Assembly: GCF_000016545.1 (NCBI RefSeq)
Contig: NC_009437.1
Location: forward strand, 1,751,394-1,815,393
Direction: 5' to 3'
DNA length: 64,000 nt
Source of the DNA: Caldicellulosiruptor saccharolyticus DSM 8903
Lineage (GTDB): Bacteria > Bacillota > Thermoanaerobacteria > Caldicellulosiruptorales > Caldicellulosiruptoraceae
Shown here: piece after piece, positions 8,221 through 17,817 of the stretch
Layout of the letters: each line of letters begins with the position of its first letter
How positions within the stretch are numbered: position 1 is the stretch's first letter
Notes under the pieces: model-generated
What the model was told of the DNA's origin: nothing
Seen by the model: only the letters and a program-made list of their open reading frames with translations
The model's database searches: none
Made by a program: the position numbers and the translations under genes

Positions 8221-8808
8221 ATGGCAAAGTTATCCAGAAAGGAAAGACACAGGTTGCTACTGCAGAAAATAAAAGAAAATCCGTTTATAACAGATGAGGA
8301 ACTTGCAGAGGAGTTTGGTTGTTCTGTCCAAACAATTAGGCTTGACAGGGCTATATTGGACATCAAAGAGGTAAGAGAAAGAATAAAAGAGATGGCAAAA
8401 GAAAGTCTTGGAAAACTCAAGACTATCTCACCACGGGATGTTGTTGGTGAGATAATTGACATAGAACTTGGCAGCTATGCTATTGCCACTTTTGAGCCAG
8501 AGCTTTGGATGACCTTTTCAAATTCTCAAATGGTAAAAGGGCAGCATATCTATGCGTTTGCAGAGTCTATTGCAATGTCTGTGATTGACGCAAAAGCAGC
8601 ACTTATCGGTATTGCAAATATCAAGTACAAAACGCCTGTCTTTGCAAATGACAGGCTTGTTGCCAGGGCTGAGCTTAAGAAAAAGAGAAATAACAAGTAT
8701 ATAGTGTGGGTGTTTATCAAAAGGAACAATGAAGAGGTCTTTAGAGGCAAGTTTATTCTTGTTGCAATAGATGATGAAAACAAAGAAACAGGCCAGACAG
8801 GAGTGTAA
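8221..8808 (+). CDS. fapR: Fatty-acid/phospholipid biosynthesis repressor FapR
   Basis: A 195-residue protein of standard FapR length. It has an N-terminal DeoR-like helix-turn-helix (residues about 8-45, with DEELAEEFGCSVQTIRLDR) and a C-terminal hot-dog effector domain that binds malonyl-CoA. It heads the plsX-fab operon and an operator-like site sits in its leader, which indicates autoregulation of the whole set. The spacing to plsX is 5 bp. Confidence 0.95.
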   Translation: MAKLSRKERHRLLLQKIKENPFITDEELAEEFGCSVQTIRLDRAILDIKEVRERIKEMAKESLGKLKTISPRDVVGEIIDIELGSYAIATFEPELWMTFSNSQMVKGQHIYAFAESIAMSVIDAKAALIGIANIKYKTPVFANDRLVARAELKKKRNNKYIVWVFIKRNNEEVFRGKFILVAIDDENKETGQTGV

Positions 8809-8813
8809 GACTT

Positions 8814-9818
8814 ATGAAGATAGGTATTGATACAATGGGCGGAGATAATGCACCATCTTCGGTTATTGAAGGAGTTGCGATATATCTTACTCAAAATACT
8901 CAAGACAACGTTGTTCTTTTCGGGAATAAAAGTGTGATTGAGAAAGAGTGTGTAGATAGGATAAAAGACCTTTCAAGAGTTGAGATAGTTGACTGTAAAG
9001 AAAAGATAGAATTTGACGATGAACCAGTAAAAGCTATAAGGCAAAAAAAAGACTCATCAATTGTTGTTGGTCTGAAATACTTAAAAGAAAAGCAAATAGA
9101 CGCTTTTGTCTCAGCTGGAAGTACAGGTGCGCTAATGGCAGGCGGACTTTTAATAGTTGGAAGAATTAAGGGGATTGACAGGCCTGCACTTACCACAAAA
9201 CTTCCTTACAAAAGTGGCCAGTATCTTTTAATTGATGTTGGTTCTAACACAGATTGCAGACCTATTAACATCCTGCAATTTGCTCAGATGGCAACTGTGT
9301 ATGCCAGCAAAGTCCTTGGTAAAAACAACCCTACAGTAGGACTTTTGAATATAGGCACAGAAGAAACGAAAGGAAATGACCTTTCTAAACAGTCTTATGA
9401 AATTCTGAAAAATGCAAAGAATATAAACTTTGTTGGGAATGTGGAGGCACGAGATTTGCCATTTTCACCACCTGATATAGTTGTTTGTGATGGATTTGTA
9501 GGAAACATTGTTTTGAAACTCACAGAAGGTTTTGGACTTCTCTTTTTTGATATATTAAAAGACATAGCAAAGCTGAGCCTTAAAGCTAAAATAGGTGGGC
9601 TTTTGTTAAAACCCTACTTAAAAAACTTAAAAGGCAAGTATGATTACAAGGAAGTAGGAGGAGCTCCTCTTTTAGGTATAGATGGAATTGTCATTAAATG
9701 TCATGGTTCTTCTGACGGCCAAGCAATTTTCAATGGCATAAATCAAGCTAAAACTTTTTATGAAAATAATGTATTAGAGTTACTTAAAGAAGAAATCACA
9801 GCCGAAAGTGAGGTCTAA
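8814..9818 (+). CDS. plsX: Phosphate acyltransferase PlsX
   Basis: A 334-residue protein beginning [14 protein letters not shown], the PlsX signature, with [15 protein letters not shown] and [13 protein letters not shown] further on. PlsX converts acyl-ACP and phosphate to acyl-phosphate, the donor for PlsY in phospholipid synthesis. It lies between fapR and fabH with gaps of 5 and 2 bases, so translation is probably coupled. Confidence 0.96.
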
Positions 9819-9820
9819 AA

Positions 9821-10807
9821 ATGGCTCAAAATGTCAAGATTCTTTCAACTGGAAGATATGTTCCAGACAGAGTCCTTACGAATTATGACTTAGAGAAAAT
9901 GGTTGACACTTCAGATGAATGGATAACTCAAAGGACAGGTATAAAAGAGCGAAGGATTGTTGATGGCACAACTTCCACAACCGATTTGGCAGTAAGAGCC
10001 GCCAAAAATGCAATGGACAAGGCAGGTATTTTACCAGATGACATTGACCTTGTGATTGTTGCAACGGTTACACCGGAGATGTTTTTTCCTTCAACAGCTT
10101 GCCTTGTTCAAAAAGAGCTAAAACTAAAAAATGCATTTGCTTTTGACATTTCAGCTGCGTGTTCTGGTTTTATCTATGCGATGGCAATTGCAACACACTT
10201 TATTCAAAACGGGTTTTGTAAAAATGCACTTGTAATAGGAGCAGAGGCGCTCTCCAGAATAACAAACTGGTCAGACAGGTCAACATGTGTTTTGTTTGGC
10301 GACGGTGCTGGTGCTGCAATTTTGAGTAGCAGTGATGAGCAAGGTATTTTGGGATTTGAGCTGGGTTCAGATGGAGAAAACGGGCTTTTGCTTTACTGTC
10401 ATGCATTTGGACTGAGTGATGTAACTTATTCACAGGTAAAAGAAAATCCAAACTTTAGAAAAATCTATATGGAGGGTAATGAGGTCTATAAATTTGCAGT
10501 CAAGATTATGCCATATGCAGTTGAAAAGGTTTTAGAAAAGGTGGGACTTTCTTCATCTGATATAGATGTTTTTATTCCTCATCAGGCAAATATAAGAATA
10601 ATAGAAAGTGCTGCAAAGAGATTAAAAATACCTATGGAGAAGGTCTTTGTAAACCTTCACAAGTATGGCAATACCTCTGCTGCGTCAATCCCTATTGCTC
10701 TTGACGAAGCAGTCGAAGAAGGAAGAATTAAAAAAGGTGACAAGGTTGTTTTGGTTGGATTTGGCGGTGGTTTGACATGGGCATCTACTGTTATTAAATG
10801 GGTATAG
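9821..10807 (+). CDS. fabH: 3-oxoacyl-ACP synthase III (KASIII)
   Basis: A 328-residue condensing enzyme with the active-site Cys at about residue 114 ([11 protein letters not shown]), the His-containing [10 protein letters not shown] and the Asn-containing [12 protein letters not shown], the complete Cys-His-Asn triad of FabH. It starts fatty-acid synthesis by joining an acyl-CoA to malonyl-ACP. The C-terminal [11 protein letters not shown] is also typical. It follows plsX by two bases in the FapR operon. Confidence 0.96.
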
Positions 10808-10829
10808 AAAGGAAAGGTGTAAAAGGGAA

Positions 10830-11741
10830 ATGGGAAAGGTTGCGGTAATGTTTCCTGGGCAAGGTGCGCAGTTTGTTGGAATGGGATTTGACTTTTATCA
10901 AAACTTTGATAAGTCAAAGAAGATTTTTGATTTGGCAAATGAAGCGCTTGGCTTTGATTTGAAGCACATCATATTTAATGGGCCAGAGGAAGAACTAAAA
11001 CTTACAAAGATAACGCAGCCAGCAATTTTGACAACTTCAATTGCAATATATGAAGCTGTGAAAGACAAAATAAAACCAGATGCTGCTTTTGGTCAGAGCT
11101 TGGGCGAATATTCAGCATTGGTTGCTGCAGGAAGCATTGAGTTTAAAAGTGCAGTGTTGCTTGTTTCAAAAAGAGGAGAGTACATGCAAAATGAAGTACC
11201 AGAGGGCATTGGCACAATGGCGGCAGTGATTGGGCTCTCAATAGATGCTGTAAAAGAAGTTTGCCAAGAAGCGAGTAGCAAAGGCACTGTTGAAATTTCA
11301 AATATAAACTCACCTGACCAGACTGTCATCTCTGGGCACAAAGAAGCTGTACATTTTGCAATGGAAATAGCAAAGCAAAAGGGAGCAAAAAGGTGTGTCG
11401 AGCTCAATGTCTCAGCTCCGTTTCATTGCAGCTTAATTAAAGGAGCAGGAGAAAAATTGAAAAAGCATCTTTTGGAGATTGATATTAAAGAGCCTCAAAT
11501 TCCTGTGCTGTCAAATGTTACATCTGAGTATCTATCAAAAGACACTATTGTAGCCCTTCTTGAAAAACAGGTATATACAACGGTCAATTTCTTAGGATGT
11601 GTAAATAAGCTGATTGAAGAGGGATTTGACACATTTGTTGAAATTGGTCCAGGAAATGTTTTGAGCGGACTTGTTAAGAAAATAAAGAAAGATTTGAAGA
11701 TTGTCAATATAAATAAGGTGGAAGATATAAAAAACCTGTAA
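10830..11741 (+). CDS. fabD: Malonyl-CoA:ACP transacylase
   Basis: A 303-residue acyltransferase with the N-terminal VMFPGQGAQFVGMG, the nucleophile motif FGQSLGEYSAL around residue 90, and the His of SAPFHCSL near residue 200. It loads malonyl groups onto ACP for chain elongation. It sits between fabH and fabG in the same direction. AAGGTG precedes ATG 10830. Confidence 0.96.
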   Translation: MGKVAVMFPGQGAQFVGMGFDFYQNFDKSKKIFDLANEALGFDLKHIIFNGPEEELKLTKITQPAILTTSIAIYEAVKDKIKPDAAFGQSLGEYSALVAAGSIEFKSAVLLVSKRGEYMQNEVPEGIGTMAAVIGLSIDAVKEVCQEASSKGTVEISNINSPDQTVISGHKEAVHFAMEIAKQKGAKRCVELNVSAPFHCSLIKGAGEKLKKHLLEIDIKEPQIPVLSNVTSEYLSKDTIVALLEKQVYTTVNFLGCVNKLIEEGFDTFVEIGPGNVLSGLVKKIKKDLKIVNINKVEDIKNL

Positions 11742-11780
11742 TGGCAATAAGTAGATTTTAAAATAGGAGGAAATTAGGAT

Positions 11781-12527
11781 ATGCAGCTTTTAAAAGACAA
11801 AGTAGCACTGATAACAGGTGCTTCAAGGGGTATTGGAAGGGCGATAGCTTTAAAGTTTGGTCAAAATGGTGCAAATGTAGTTATCAACTACTCTTCCAGT
11901 GAGTTTCAGGCCCAAACTCTAAAAGAGGAAATAGAAAAATTGGGAGTAAAAGCACTTACAATTAAGTGTGATGTTTCAAACTCAGAGGAAGTAAATGCTA
12001 TGTTTTCACAAATAGAAAAAGAGTTCGGAAGACTTGACATTCTTGTGAACAATGCTGGGATTACTAAGGATGGATTAATTCTTAGAATGAATGAGGAAGA
12101 TTTTGACAAGGTGATTGCTATTAATCTAAAAGGTGCCTTTTTGTGCGCAAAAGCAGCATCAAAGATAATGGTAAAGCAAAGAGAAGGTAATATTATAAAT
12201 ATTTCATCTGTTGTTGGGATTATAGGAAATGTAGGGCAAACAAATTATGCTGCGTCAAAAGCTGGTATAATAGGTCTTACAAAGTCGCTTGCAAAAGAGC
12301 TTTCTTCTCGAAATATTAGAGTGAATGCTATTGCACCAGGGTTTATAAAAACTGACATGACGGAGGTTTTAAGTGACAAGGTAAAAGAAATGATGCTTTC
12401 TTCCATCCCACTTGGTCGGTTTGGTGAGGCTGAGGAGGTTGCAAATGTAGCTCTGTTTTTGGCATCAAGTTTGTCGTCGTATATTACCGGGCAGGTTATT
12501 GTTGTTGACGGTGGGATGGTTATGTAA
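11781..12527 (+). CDS. fabG: 3-oxoacyl-ACP reductase
   Basis: A 248-residue SDR enzyme with the NADP-binding ITGASRGIGRAIA (residues 11-23), NNAGITKDGL, the catalytic Ser of NISSVVGIIGN, and the YAASKAGIIGLTK Tyr-Lys pair. It reduces 3-oxoacyl-ACP. The end GQVIVVDGGMVM is typical of FabG. AGGAGG precedes ATG 11781. No enoyl-ACP reductase or FabZ gene is seen in this operon within the window. Confidence 0.96.
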   Translation: MQLLKDKVALITGASRGIGRAIALKFGQNGANVVINYSSSEFQAQTLKEEIEKLGVKALTIKCDVSNSEEVNAMFSQIEKEFGRLDILVNNAGITKDGLILRMNEEDFDKVIAINLKGAFLCAKAASKIMVKQREGNIINISSVVGIIGNVGQTNYAASKAGIIGLTKSLAKELSSRNIRVNAIAPGFIKTDMTEVLSDKVKEMMLSSIPLGRFGEAEEVANVALFLASSLSSYITGQVIVVDGGMVM

Positions 12528-12583
12528 TAATATTCTTATAGTGAGCATTATTTTAAAATCCAAAATTTTTGGAGGTGTTTTTT

Positions 12584-12820
12584 GTGAACAGTGAAATCTT
12601 TGAAAAGGTAAGAAAAATTATTGCAGACAAACTTGACATTGAAGAGGACAAAATTACACCTGAGTCATCATTCTTAGATGACCTTGGTGCAGATTCTTTG
12701 GACATTGTTGAACTTATCATGGAGCTTGAAGAGGAATTCAACATTGAAATTCCAGATGAAGATGCGGAAAAGATTAGAACAGTTGCCGATGCAGTGAAAT
12801 ATATTGAAGAGCATCAATAA
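12584..12820 (+). CDS. acpP: Acyl carrier protein
   Basis: A 78-residue acidic protein with the phosphopantetheine attachment site in [13 protein letters not shown] (Ser about residue 37). It carries growing acyl chains in fatty-acid synthesis. I chose GTG 12584 because GGAGGTG at 12571-12577 is properly spaced; an upstream TTG at 12569 overlaps that site. It lies between fabG and fabF, the conserved position. Confidence 0.97.
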   Translation: MNSEIFEKVRKIIADKLDIEEDKITPESSFLDDLGADSLDIVELIMELEEEFNIEIPDEDAEKIRTVADAVKYIEEHQ

Positions 12821-12829
12821 GAAAGTACT

Positions 12830-12864
12830 TACCCCTGCTTTAGATACCTAAAAAAGCAGGGGTA
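12830..12864 (+). other. Intergenic hairpin between acpP and fabF without U-tract
   Basis: An 11-bp perfect stem (12830-12840 with 12854-12864), extendable by further bases with one bulge, lies between acpP and fabF. No T-run follows. It could stabilise the acpP part of the mRNA or lower downstream expression (inference). Confidence 0.7.
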
Positions 12865-12900
12865 AAGTATTCAACTTTAAAACTTAGGAGGTTGCTTACA

Positions 12901-14140
12901 TTGAAAAGAAGAGTTGTTATAACAGGCATTGGTGTTATATCCTCCTTAGGGTTTGATATAGATACCTTCTGGAGTGCGATAAAGTCTGGGAAAAATGGTA
13001 TCAAAGTTGTGGAAAAGTTTGACGTTTCAAACTACCCAACAAAGGTTGCAGCAGAGATTGTTGACTTTGACCCCAACAAATTACATAGATAAAAAAGAAG
13101 CAAGGAGAATGGACAGATTCACACACTTTGCTTTGGCAGCAACAAAGCTTGCTATTGAGGATAGTAAATTGAACTTGGAAGATATCGACAAGACAAAAGT
13201 TGGAGTTGTGATTGGAAGTGGAATTGGTGGAATTGAAACATTAGAAGAGCAGGCCAACATATTGAGAGAAAAAGGACCATCAAGGGTAAGTCCATTTTTT
13301 GTTCCAATGATGATAGCAAACATTGCAGCAGGGCACATTGCCATAACTTATGGTTTTAAAGGAATTAATGAAACAATTGTCACAGCATGTGCATCATCTG
13401 CTCATGCAGTTGGTGAGGCGTTTAAGATGATTCAGCGCGAAGATGCTGATATTATCATCACAGGGGGAGCTGAAGCAGCAATAACTCCGCTTTCGTTTGC
13501 AGGATTTTGTGCTATGAAGGCAATGTCAACAAACCCTGACCCGCAGACTGCCTGCAGGCCTTTTGACAAGGATAGAGACGGGTTTGTAATGGGCGAAGGT
13601 TCAGCGATACTGATTTTGGAAGAGCTTGAGCATGCCAAAAAGCGCGGTGCTAAGATTTATGCTGAGGTTGTTGGATATGGTGCATCAGACGATGCATATC
13701 ATATAACAGCACCTGACCCAGAAGGAGAAGGTCCTATGCTTGCAATGCAAAAAGCAATAAAGGATGCGGGAATTGAACCTCAGGAGATTGATTATATAAA
13801 CGCACATGGTACATCCACACCATACAACGACAAATTCGAAACACTTGCGATCAAAAAGGTGTTTGGAGATCATGCATATAAACTTTCAATTAGCTCAACA
13901 AAGTCAATGACAGGGCACTGGCTTGGCGCAGCAGGAGCTGTTGAGACTTTGATTACAGCTTTAGCAGTATATGACCAGTTTGTTCCGCCAACTATAAACT
14001 ATGTTACAAAAGATGAGGAATGTGATTTAGATTATACAGTAAACCAAGGGAAAGAGAGAGATATCAGGTACGCAATTACAAATTCATTTGGATTTGGTGG
14101 GCATAACGCAGTTCTTGTTTTAAAAAGATATGAAGGTTGA
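12901..14140 (+). CDS. fabF: 3-oxoacyl-ACP synthase II, interrupted by a one-base frameshift
   Basis: Two overlapping frames together encode a normal FabF of about 412 residues. The first (from TTG 12901, AGGAGG upstream) gives [17 protein letters not shown] and runs to DFDP. The second continues with [15 protein letters not shown], the active-site Cys in [11 protein letters not shown], and the two His motifs [11 protein letters not shown] and [14 protein letters not shown]. The break is at the CCCC run 13071-13074: one C too many shifts the frame and produces a TAA soon after. Either a sequencing error or a real mutation could explain it, and slippage of proline tRNA from CCC to CCA would restore the exact protein. 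FabF elongates acyl-ACP and is normally needed. Confidence 0.9.
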
Positions 14141-14146
14141 TATTTA

Positions 14147-14192
14147 AAATGCCCCAATTGAGTGCGTGAGTGGTTGGGGCATTTTATATTTA
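14147..14192 (+). terminator. Rho-independent terminator of the fab operon
   Basis: A 12-bp perfect stem (14147-14158 with 14174-14185) is followed by a T/A-rich run. It ends the FapR-controlled operon before rnc. Confidence 0.9.
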
Positions 14193-14236
14193 TTGAGTAT
14201 TTTGAATATTTTGTATGAGGTAGGAGAAATACGACA

Positions 14237-14926
14237 ATGAGAGGTACGGAAATGACAGATATAGAGAAAAAACTTGGTTATAGGTTTAAAAATCCGAATT
14301 TATTAAAGCTTGCACTAACTCACAAGTCAGCAACCCATGATGACAAAAGTTGCTACGAGAGACTTGAATTTTTGGGAGATGCTGTATTAGAGCTTGTTGT
14401 GAGCAAATATCTTTTTGAGCATTTTCCGCAACTTTCAGAAGGTGAGCTTACTAATCTTCGCGCAACAATTGTGTGCAGTGAGACACTCTCAAAAGTTGCT
14501 GAAACGCTGAATCTGAAAAGGTATATTGTATTTGGAAAGAATGAAAAAAAGGAAGGTTTTGAGGGTAACAAATCAATTTGGTCAGATGTACTTGAGGCAA
14601 TATTTGGTGGTATTTTTCTGGAATCAGGATTTGATATGGCTGAAAAAATAGTCATAAATCTTTTAGAACCGTTTATTAAAAAGGCTGCTGAGGGAAAACT
14701 CTTTTATGACTACAAAACAAAGCTTCAAGAATTTATTCAGAGAGAGAAAAATGTTAAGATTAAATATATAGATTATGAAAACTTTGAAGATAATTTATCA
14801 AGGTTTAAATCAGAGCTCTACATTGGGAAAAATAAAATTTCAGAAGGGTATGGAAATAGCAAGAAGGAAGCGCAGCAGGAGGCAGCTTTAAATGCACTTA
14901 AAAAGCTGGGAGTGATAGAAGATTGA
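14237..14926 (+). CDS. rnc: Ribonuclease III
   Basis: A 229-residue double-strand-specific endoribonuclease. The signature ERLEFLGDAVLELVV contains the metal-binding Glu/Asp residues, a second acidic cluster is WSDVLEAIFGGIFLESG, and the C-terminal dsRNA-binding domain ends GYGNSKKEAQQEAALNAL. It matures rRNA and processes structured RNAs. ATG 14237 has GAGGTAGGAG upstream; ATG 14252 (MTDIEKK), with AGAGGT in front, is also possible. In many Firmicutes smc-ftsY would follow; here they are 11 kb away. Confidence 0.95.
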   Translation: MRGTEMTDIEKKLGYRFKNPNLLKLALTHKSATHDDKSCYERLEFLGDAVLELVVSKYLFEHFPQLSEGELTNLRATIVCSETLSKVAETLNLKRYIVFGKNEKKEGFEGNKSIWSDVLEAIFGGIFLESGFDMAEKIVINLLEPFIKKAAEGKLFYDYKTKLQEFIQREKNVKIKYIDYENFEDNLSRFKSELYIGKNKISEGYGNSKKEAQQEAALNALKKLGVIED

Positions 14927-15948
14927 AGTGCAGGATTCTTCCTATTTTTATTCCTCAATACGGCTGCCCTTTTAAGTGTATATTCTGCAACCAGAAGATA
15001 ATCTCAGGTGAAAAAGAGGATGTGACTGTGCAGAGAATAAAACGTCAGATTGAAGAAGGGCTTAGTAAAAATAAAGGTGAAGATGTAGAACTTGCATATT
15101 ATGGAGGGAATTTTACGGCTATTGATATCAAAATGCAGCAAAAACTTCTTGAGCTTGCAAGAAGCTTTGAAAATATAAAAAGTATTCGAATTTCCACAAG
15201 ACCAGATTGTATAGATAAAGAAATTTTGGGATTTTTGAAAGATTACAATGTAAAAACAGTAGAGCTTGGTATACAGAGCATGTTTGATGATGTTTTAGAA
15301 GCTTCAAAAAGGGGGCACACTGCAAAAGATTCAGTTAAGGCAATAGAACTTATAAAATCATTTGATTTTTTATTAGGTGTGCAGCTTATGGTAGGGCTTC
15401 CAAACTCAACCCCTGAGAAAGATATAAAAAGTGCAGAAATTTTATGCCGTTATCAGCCCAACATTGCAAGAATCTATCCTACCTTGGTTATAGAAGACAC
15501 ATATCTTGCTGAGATGTATCAAAAAGGTGAGTATCAACCTTTGTCTTTGGAGGATGCAGTTTTAATTAGTAGTCAAATAAAAGAAATTTTTATAGACAAT
15601 AGTGTGAAGGTCATAAGAGTAGGCCTTCAGCCAACAGAAGAGATAAATTATAACGCTAAGGTGATTGCAGGTCCATTTCATCCTTCATTTGGTGAACTTG
15701 TTGATTCAGAAATAATATTTAGAAGAATAAAAAATGCGTTGTTACAAAAAAACTTAGAATATTTTGAGATTTTTGTGCATCCAAAAAACTTTTCAAGACT
15801 CGTAGGGCAGAAGAAAAGAAATATTGAGCGTCTGAAAGAAATGTACAATTTAGATGCAATAAAGATCATAAACGAATATGAAGACACAGATACGATAAGA
15901 ATTTTGGCTGGTGAAAAAGAGGTGATTATTGATATTAAAGGGCTGTGA
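14923..15948 (+). CDS. Elp3-like radical SAM protein
   Basis: A 341-residue radical SAM enzyme. The cluster motif Cys-x3-Cys-x2-Cys is in YGCPFKCIFCNQ (residues about 14-25), with YYGGNFTAID, ISTRPDCID and VELGIQSM typical of the Elp3/coproporphyrinogen-oxidase-like subgroup. No acetyltransferase domain is present. This gene is commonly found after rnc in clostridia; the substrate is unknown, and RNA modification is a guess from the family. The TTG start overlaps the rnc stop codon, so the two are translationally coupled. Confidence 0.88.
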   Translation: MKCRILPIFIPQYGCPFKCIFCNQKIISGEKEDVTVQRIKRQIEEGLSKNKGEDVELAYYGGNFTAIDIKMQQKLLELARSFENIKSIRISTRPDCIDKEILGFLKDYNVKTVELGIQSMFDDVLEASKRGHTAKDSVKAIELIKSFDFLLGVQLMVGLPNSTPEKDIKSAEILCRYQPNIARIYPTLVIEDTYLAEMYQKGEYQPLSLEDAVLISSQIKEIFIDNSVKVIRVGLQPTEEINYNAKVIAGPFHPSFGELVDSEIIFRRIKNALLQKNLEYFEIFVHPKNFSRLVGQKKRNIERLKEMYNLDAIKIINEYEDTDTIRILAGEKEVIIDIKGL

Positions 15949-15955
15949 GGCGTTT

Positions 15956-15994
15956 TTAACATAGATTTAACATTCATTTTAAATTGATTTAACA
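15956..15994 (+). promoter_or_regulatory. PhoP-box-like direct repeats before pstS
   Basis: TTAACA occurs at 15956, 15967 and 15989, and a degenerate TTTAAA at 15978, an 11-base spacing throughout. Direct repeats of this form with one-turn spacing are the PhoP-binding pattern of Bacillus. A -10-like TATAGA (16002-16007) follows. This predicts activation by phosphate starvation. Confidence 0.78.
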
Positions 15995-16080
15995 TTGGTA
16001 CTATAGAATTAAAAATATAAGAATCGATACAAAGGGTAAAAATATTTTGTAAACAAAAACTTTTATTGAGGAGTGAAAAG

Positions 16081-16899
16081 ATGAACAAAAAAATTGCTGT
16101 TCTGTTTTTGATAGTAAGTATGTTAAGTGTTATCTTGTTTGGTTGTAAAAGCTCAAATGTTCAAGGCCCATCTACTAAAAAGTCAATTACAGTTGCGGGT
16201 TCTACTTCTGTTCAACCTTTGGCAGACGATTTGGCAAAAGCGTTTATGCAAGAGCATCCTGAGACAAAGATTGAAGTTCAGGGTGGTGGGTCTGCAGTCG
16301 GAATAAAATCTGCAAGAGACGGTGTTGCTGACATTGGAATGTCTTCTCGTGAACTAAAACCTGAAGAAAAAGGTTTGAATGAATTTAAGATTGCAATTGA
16401 TGGAATAGCAGTTGTTGTCCATCCTTCAAATCCAATCAAAAATCTTACCTTGCAGCAGATAAAAAATATTTATACAGGCAAAATCAAAAATTGGAAGGAA
16501 GTTGGCGGGAAAGATGCTCAAATTGTTGTTGTAACACGTGAAGAAGGTTCAGGTACACGTGGTGCATTCGAAGAGCTTGTTATGAAAGGTGAAAGCATAA
16601 CAGACTCTGCAGTTGTACAGCCATCAACTGGTGCTGTAAAGCAGTCAATTTCACAAGATCCAAATGCAATTGGATTTATTTCGATGGGAGTTGTTGACTC
16701 AACTGTGAAGGCTGTAAGTATTGAGGGTGTTGAGGCAACAGAAGAGAATGTCAAAAACGGCAAGTACAAACTACAAAGGCCGTTTCTATTCTTGACAAAG
16801 AACAAGCCAACAGGGCTTGTAAAAGACTTTATTGACTTTGCTCTCAGTAGCCATGGACAGGCTATAGCAGAAAAGTACCATTATATAAAAGTTAAGTAA
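16081..16899 (+). CDS. pstS: Phosphate ABC transporter, substrate-binding lipoprotein
   Basis: A 272-residue lipoprotein. The signal peptide MNKKIAVLFLIVSMLSVILFGC ends in a lipobox Cys at residue 22. The mature part has the phosphate-binding segments VAGSTSVQPLA, QGGGSAVGIKSARDGVADIGMSSR and VTREEGSGTRGAFEE. It captures phosphate outside the membrane for PstCA. ATG 16081 follows GAGGAG; a start further upstream is unnecessary. A Pho-box-like repeat precedes the gene. Confidence 0.96.
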   Translation: MNKKIAVLFLIVSMLSVILFGCKSSNVQGPSTKKSITVAGSTSVQPLADDLAKAFMQEHPETKIEVQGGGSAVGIKSARDGVADIGMSSRELKPEEKGLNEFKIAIDGIAVVVHPSNPIKNLTLQQIKNIYTGKIKNWKEVGGKDAQIVVVTREEGSGTRGAFEELVMKGESITDSAVVQPSTGAVKQSISQDPNAIGFISMGVVDSTVKAVSIEGVEATEENVKNGKYKLQRPFLFLTKNKPTGLVKDFIDFALSSHGQAIAEKYHYIKVK

Positions 16900-16962
16900 G
16901 ATTTGGATATTAAATTCAAGATAGATTTTTGCAAAAATTTTGAAAATGAGGAGAAGAAAGGG

Positions 16963-17817
16963 ATGCCAAAAAAGAATCGCCTAATCGAGTTAATTTTGCT
17001 CCTTGCTGCGGTGGTTTCTGTCATCTCTGTCTTGTTGATAACAATATTTATATTCAAAGAAGGCTTTTCAATAATCAAAGAATACGGGCTTTTCAATTTT
17101 ATTCTTGGTACAAAATGGGCACCCTTGAGTGGCAAGTTTGGTATTTTGCCAATGATAATTGGTTCTGTGTATGTAACATTGGGGGCAATTATAATAGGAG
17201 TTCCTATTGGTATTGCAACTGCAATATTTTTGGGCGAGCTTGTGAGCGAAAAAGTTGCGAGGGCAGTTCGACCTTTTGTTGAACTTCTTGCTGGTATTCC
17301 TTCTGTTGTGTATGGTTTTTACGGGCTTGTTGTAATTGTCCCACTTATAAGAAAAATGTTTGGCGGTTCAGGTTTTTCAGTTTTGGCTTCATCAATAATC
17401 TTGGGAATTATGATTCTACCAACTATTATAAACATATCAGAAGTTTCGATTAGGTCTGTGCCAAAGGAGTATAAGGAAGGTTCATTGGCACTTGGTGCAA
17501 CCCACTGGCAGACAATAAAAGGAGTAATTTTACCAGCTGCAAGGTCAGGTATAATTGCCTCAGTGATATTGGGGATGGGAAGAGCAATTGGCGAGACAAT
17601 GGCGGTAATTATGGTTGCAGGTAACAGTCCCAAGATTCCAAAAGGGATATTTGACCAGGTAAGGACTTTGACAGGAAATATTGCAATTGAGATGGGGTAT
17701 GCATCAGGAAAACATGCCCAAGCTCTTTTTGCAACTGGTATTGTACTTTTTGTAATTATTATGATTTTAAATACAATTGCAAATGTAATTGCAAGAAGAG
17801 TTGGTGAAGAAAGATGA
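16963..17817 (+). CDS. pstC: Phosphate ABC transporter permease PstC
   Basis: A 284-residue permease with about six membrane segments and the cytoplasmic EAA-type loop GSLALGATHWQTIKGVILP. GIPSVVYGFYGL is also conserved in PstC. I chose ATG 16963, which has GAGGAG 9 bases upstream, over a longer frame lacking a ribosome site. The stop overlaps the pstA start by four bases. Confidence 0.95.
   Translation: MPKKNRLIELILLLAAVVSVISVLLITIFIFKEGFSIIKEYGLFNFILGTKWAPLSGKFGILPMIIGSVYVTLGAIIIGVPIGIATAIFLGELVSEKVARAVRPFVELLAGIPSVVYGFYGLVVIVPLIRKMFGGSGFSVLASSIILGIMILPTIINISEVSIRSVPKEYKEGSLALGATHWQTIKGVILPAARSGIIASVILGMGRAIGETMAVIMVAGNSPKIPKGIFDQVRTLTGNIAIEMGYASGKHAQALFATGIVLFVIIMILNTIANVIARRVGEER

Noticed and set aside
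12995-14140. A separate second gene starting at 12995 (fabF second frame alone)
   Set aside because: Its first residues are out-of-frame translation of fabF; the homology starts only at TNYIDKKEA after the frameshift, so it is part of the same gene.
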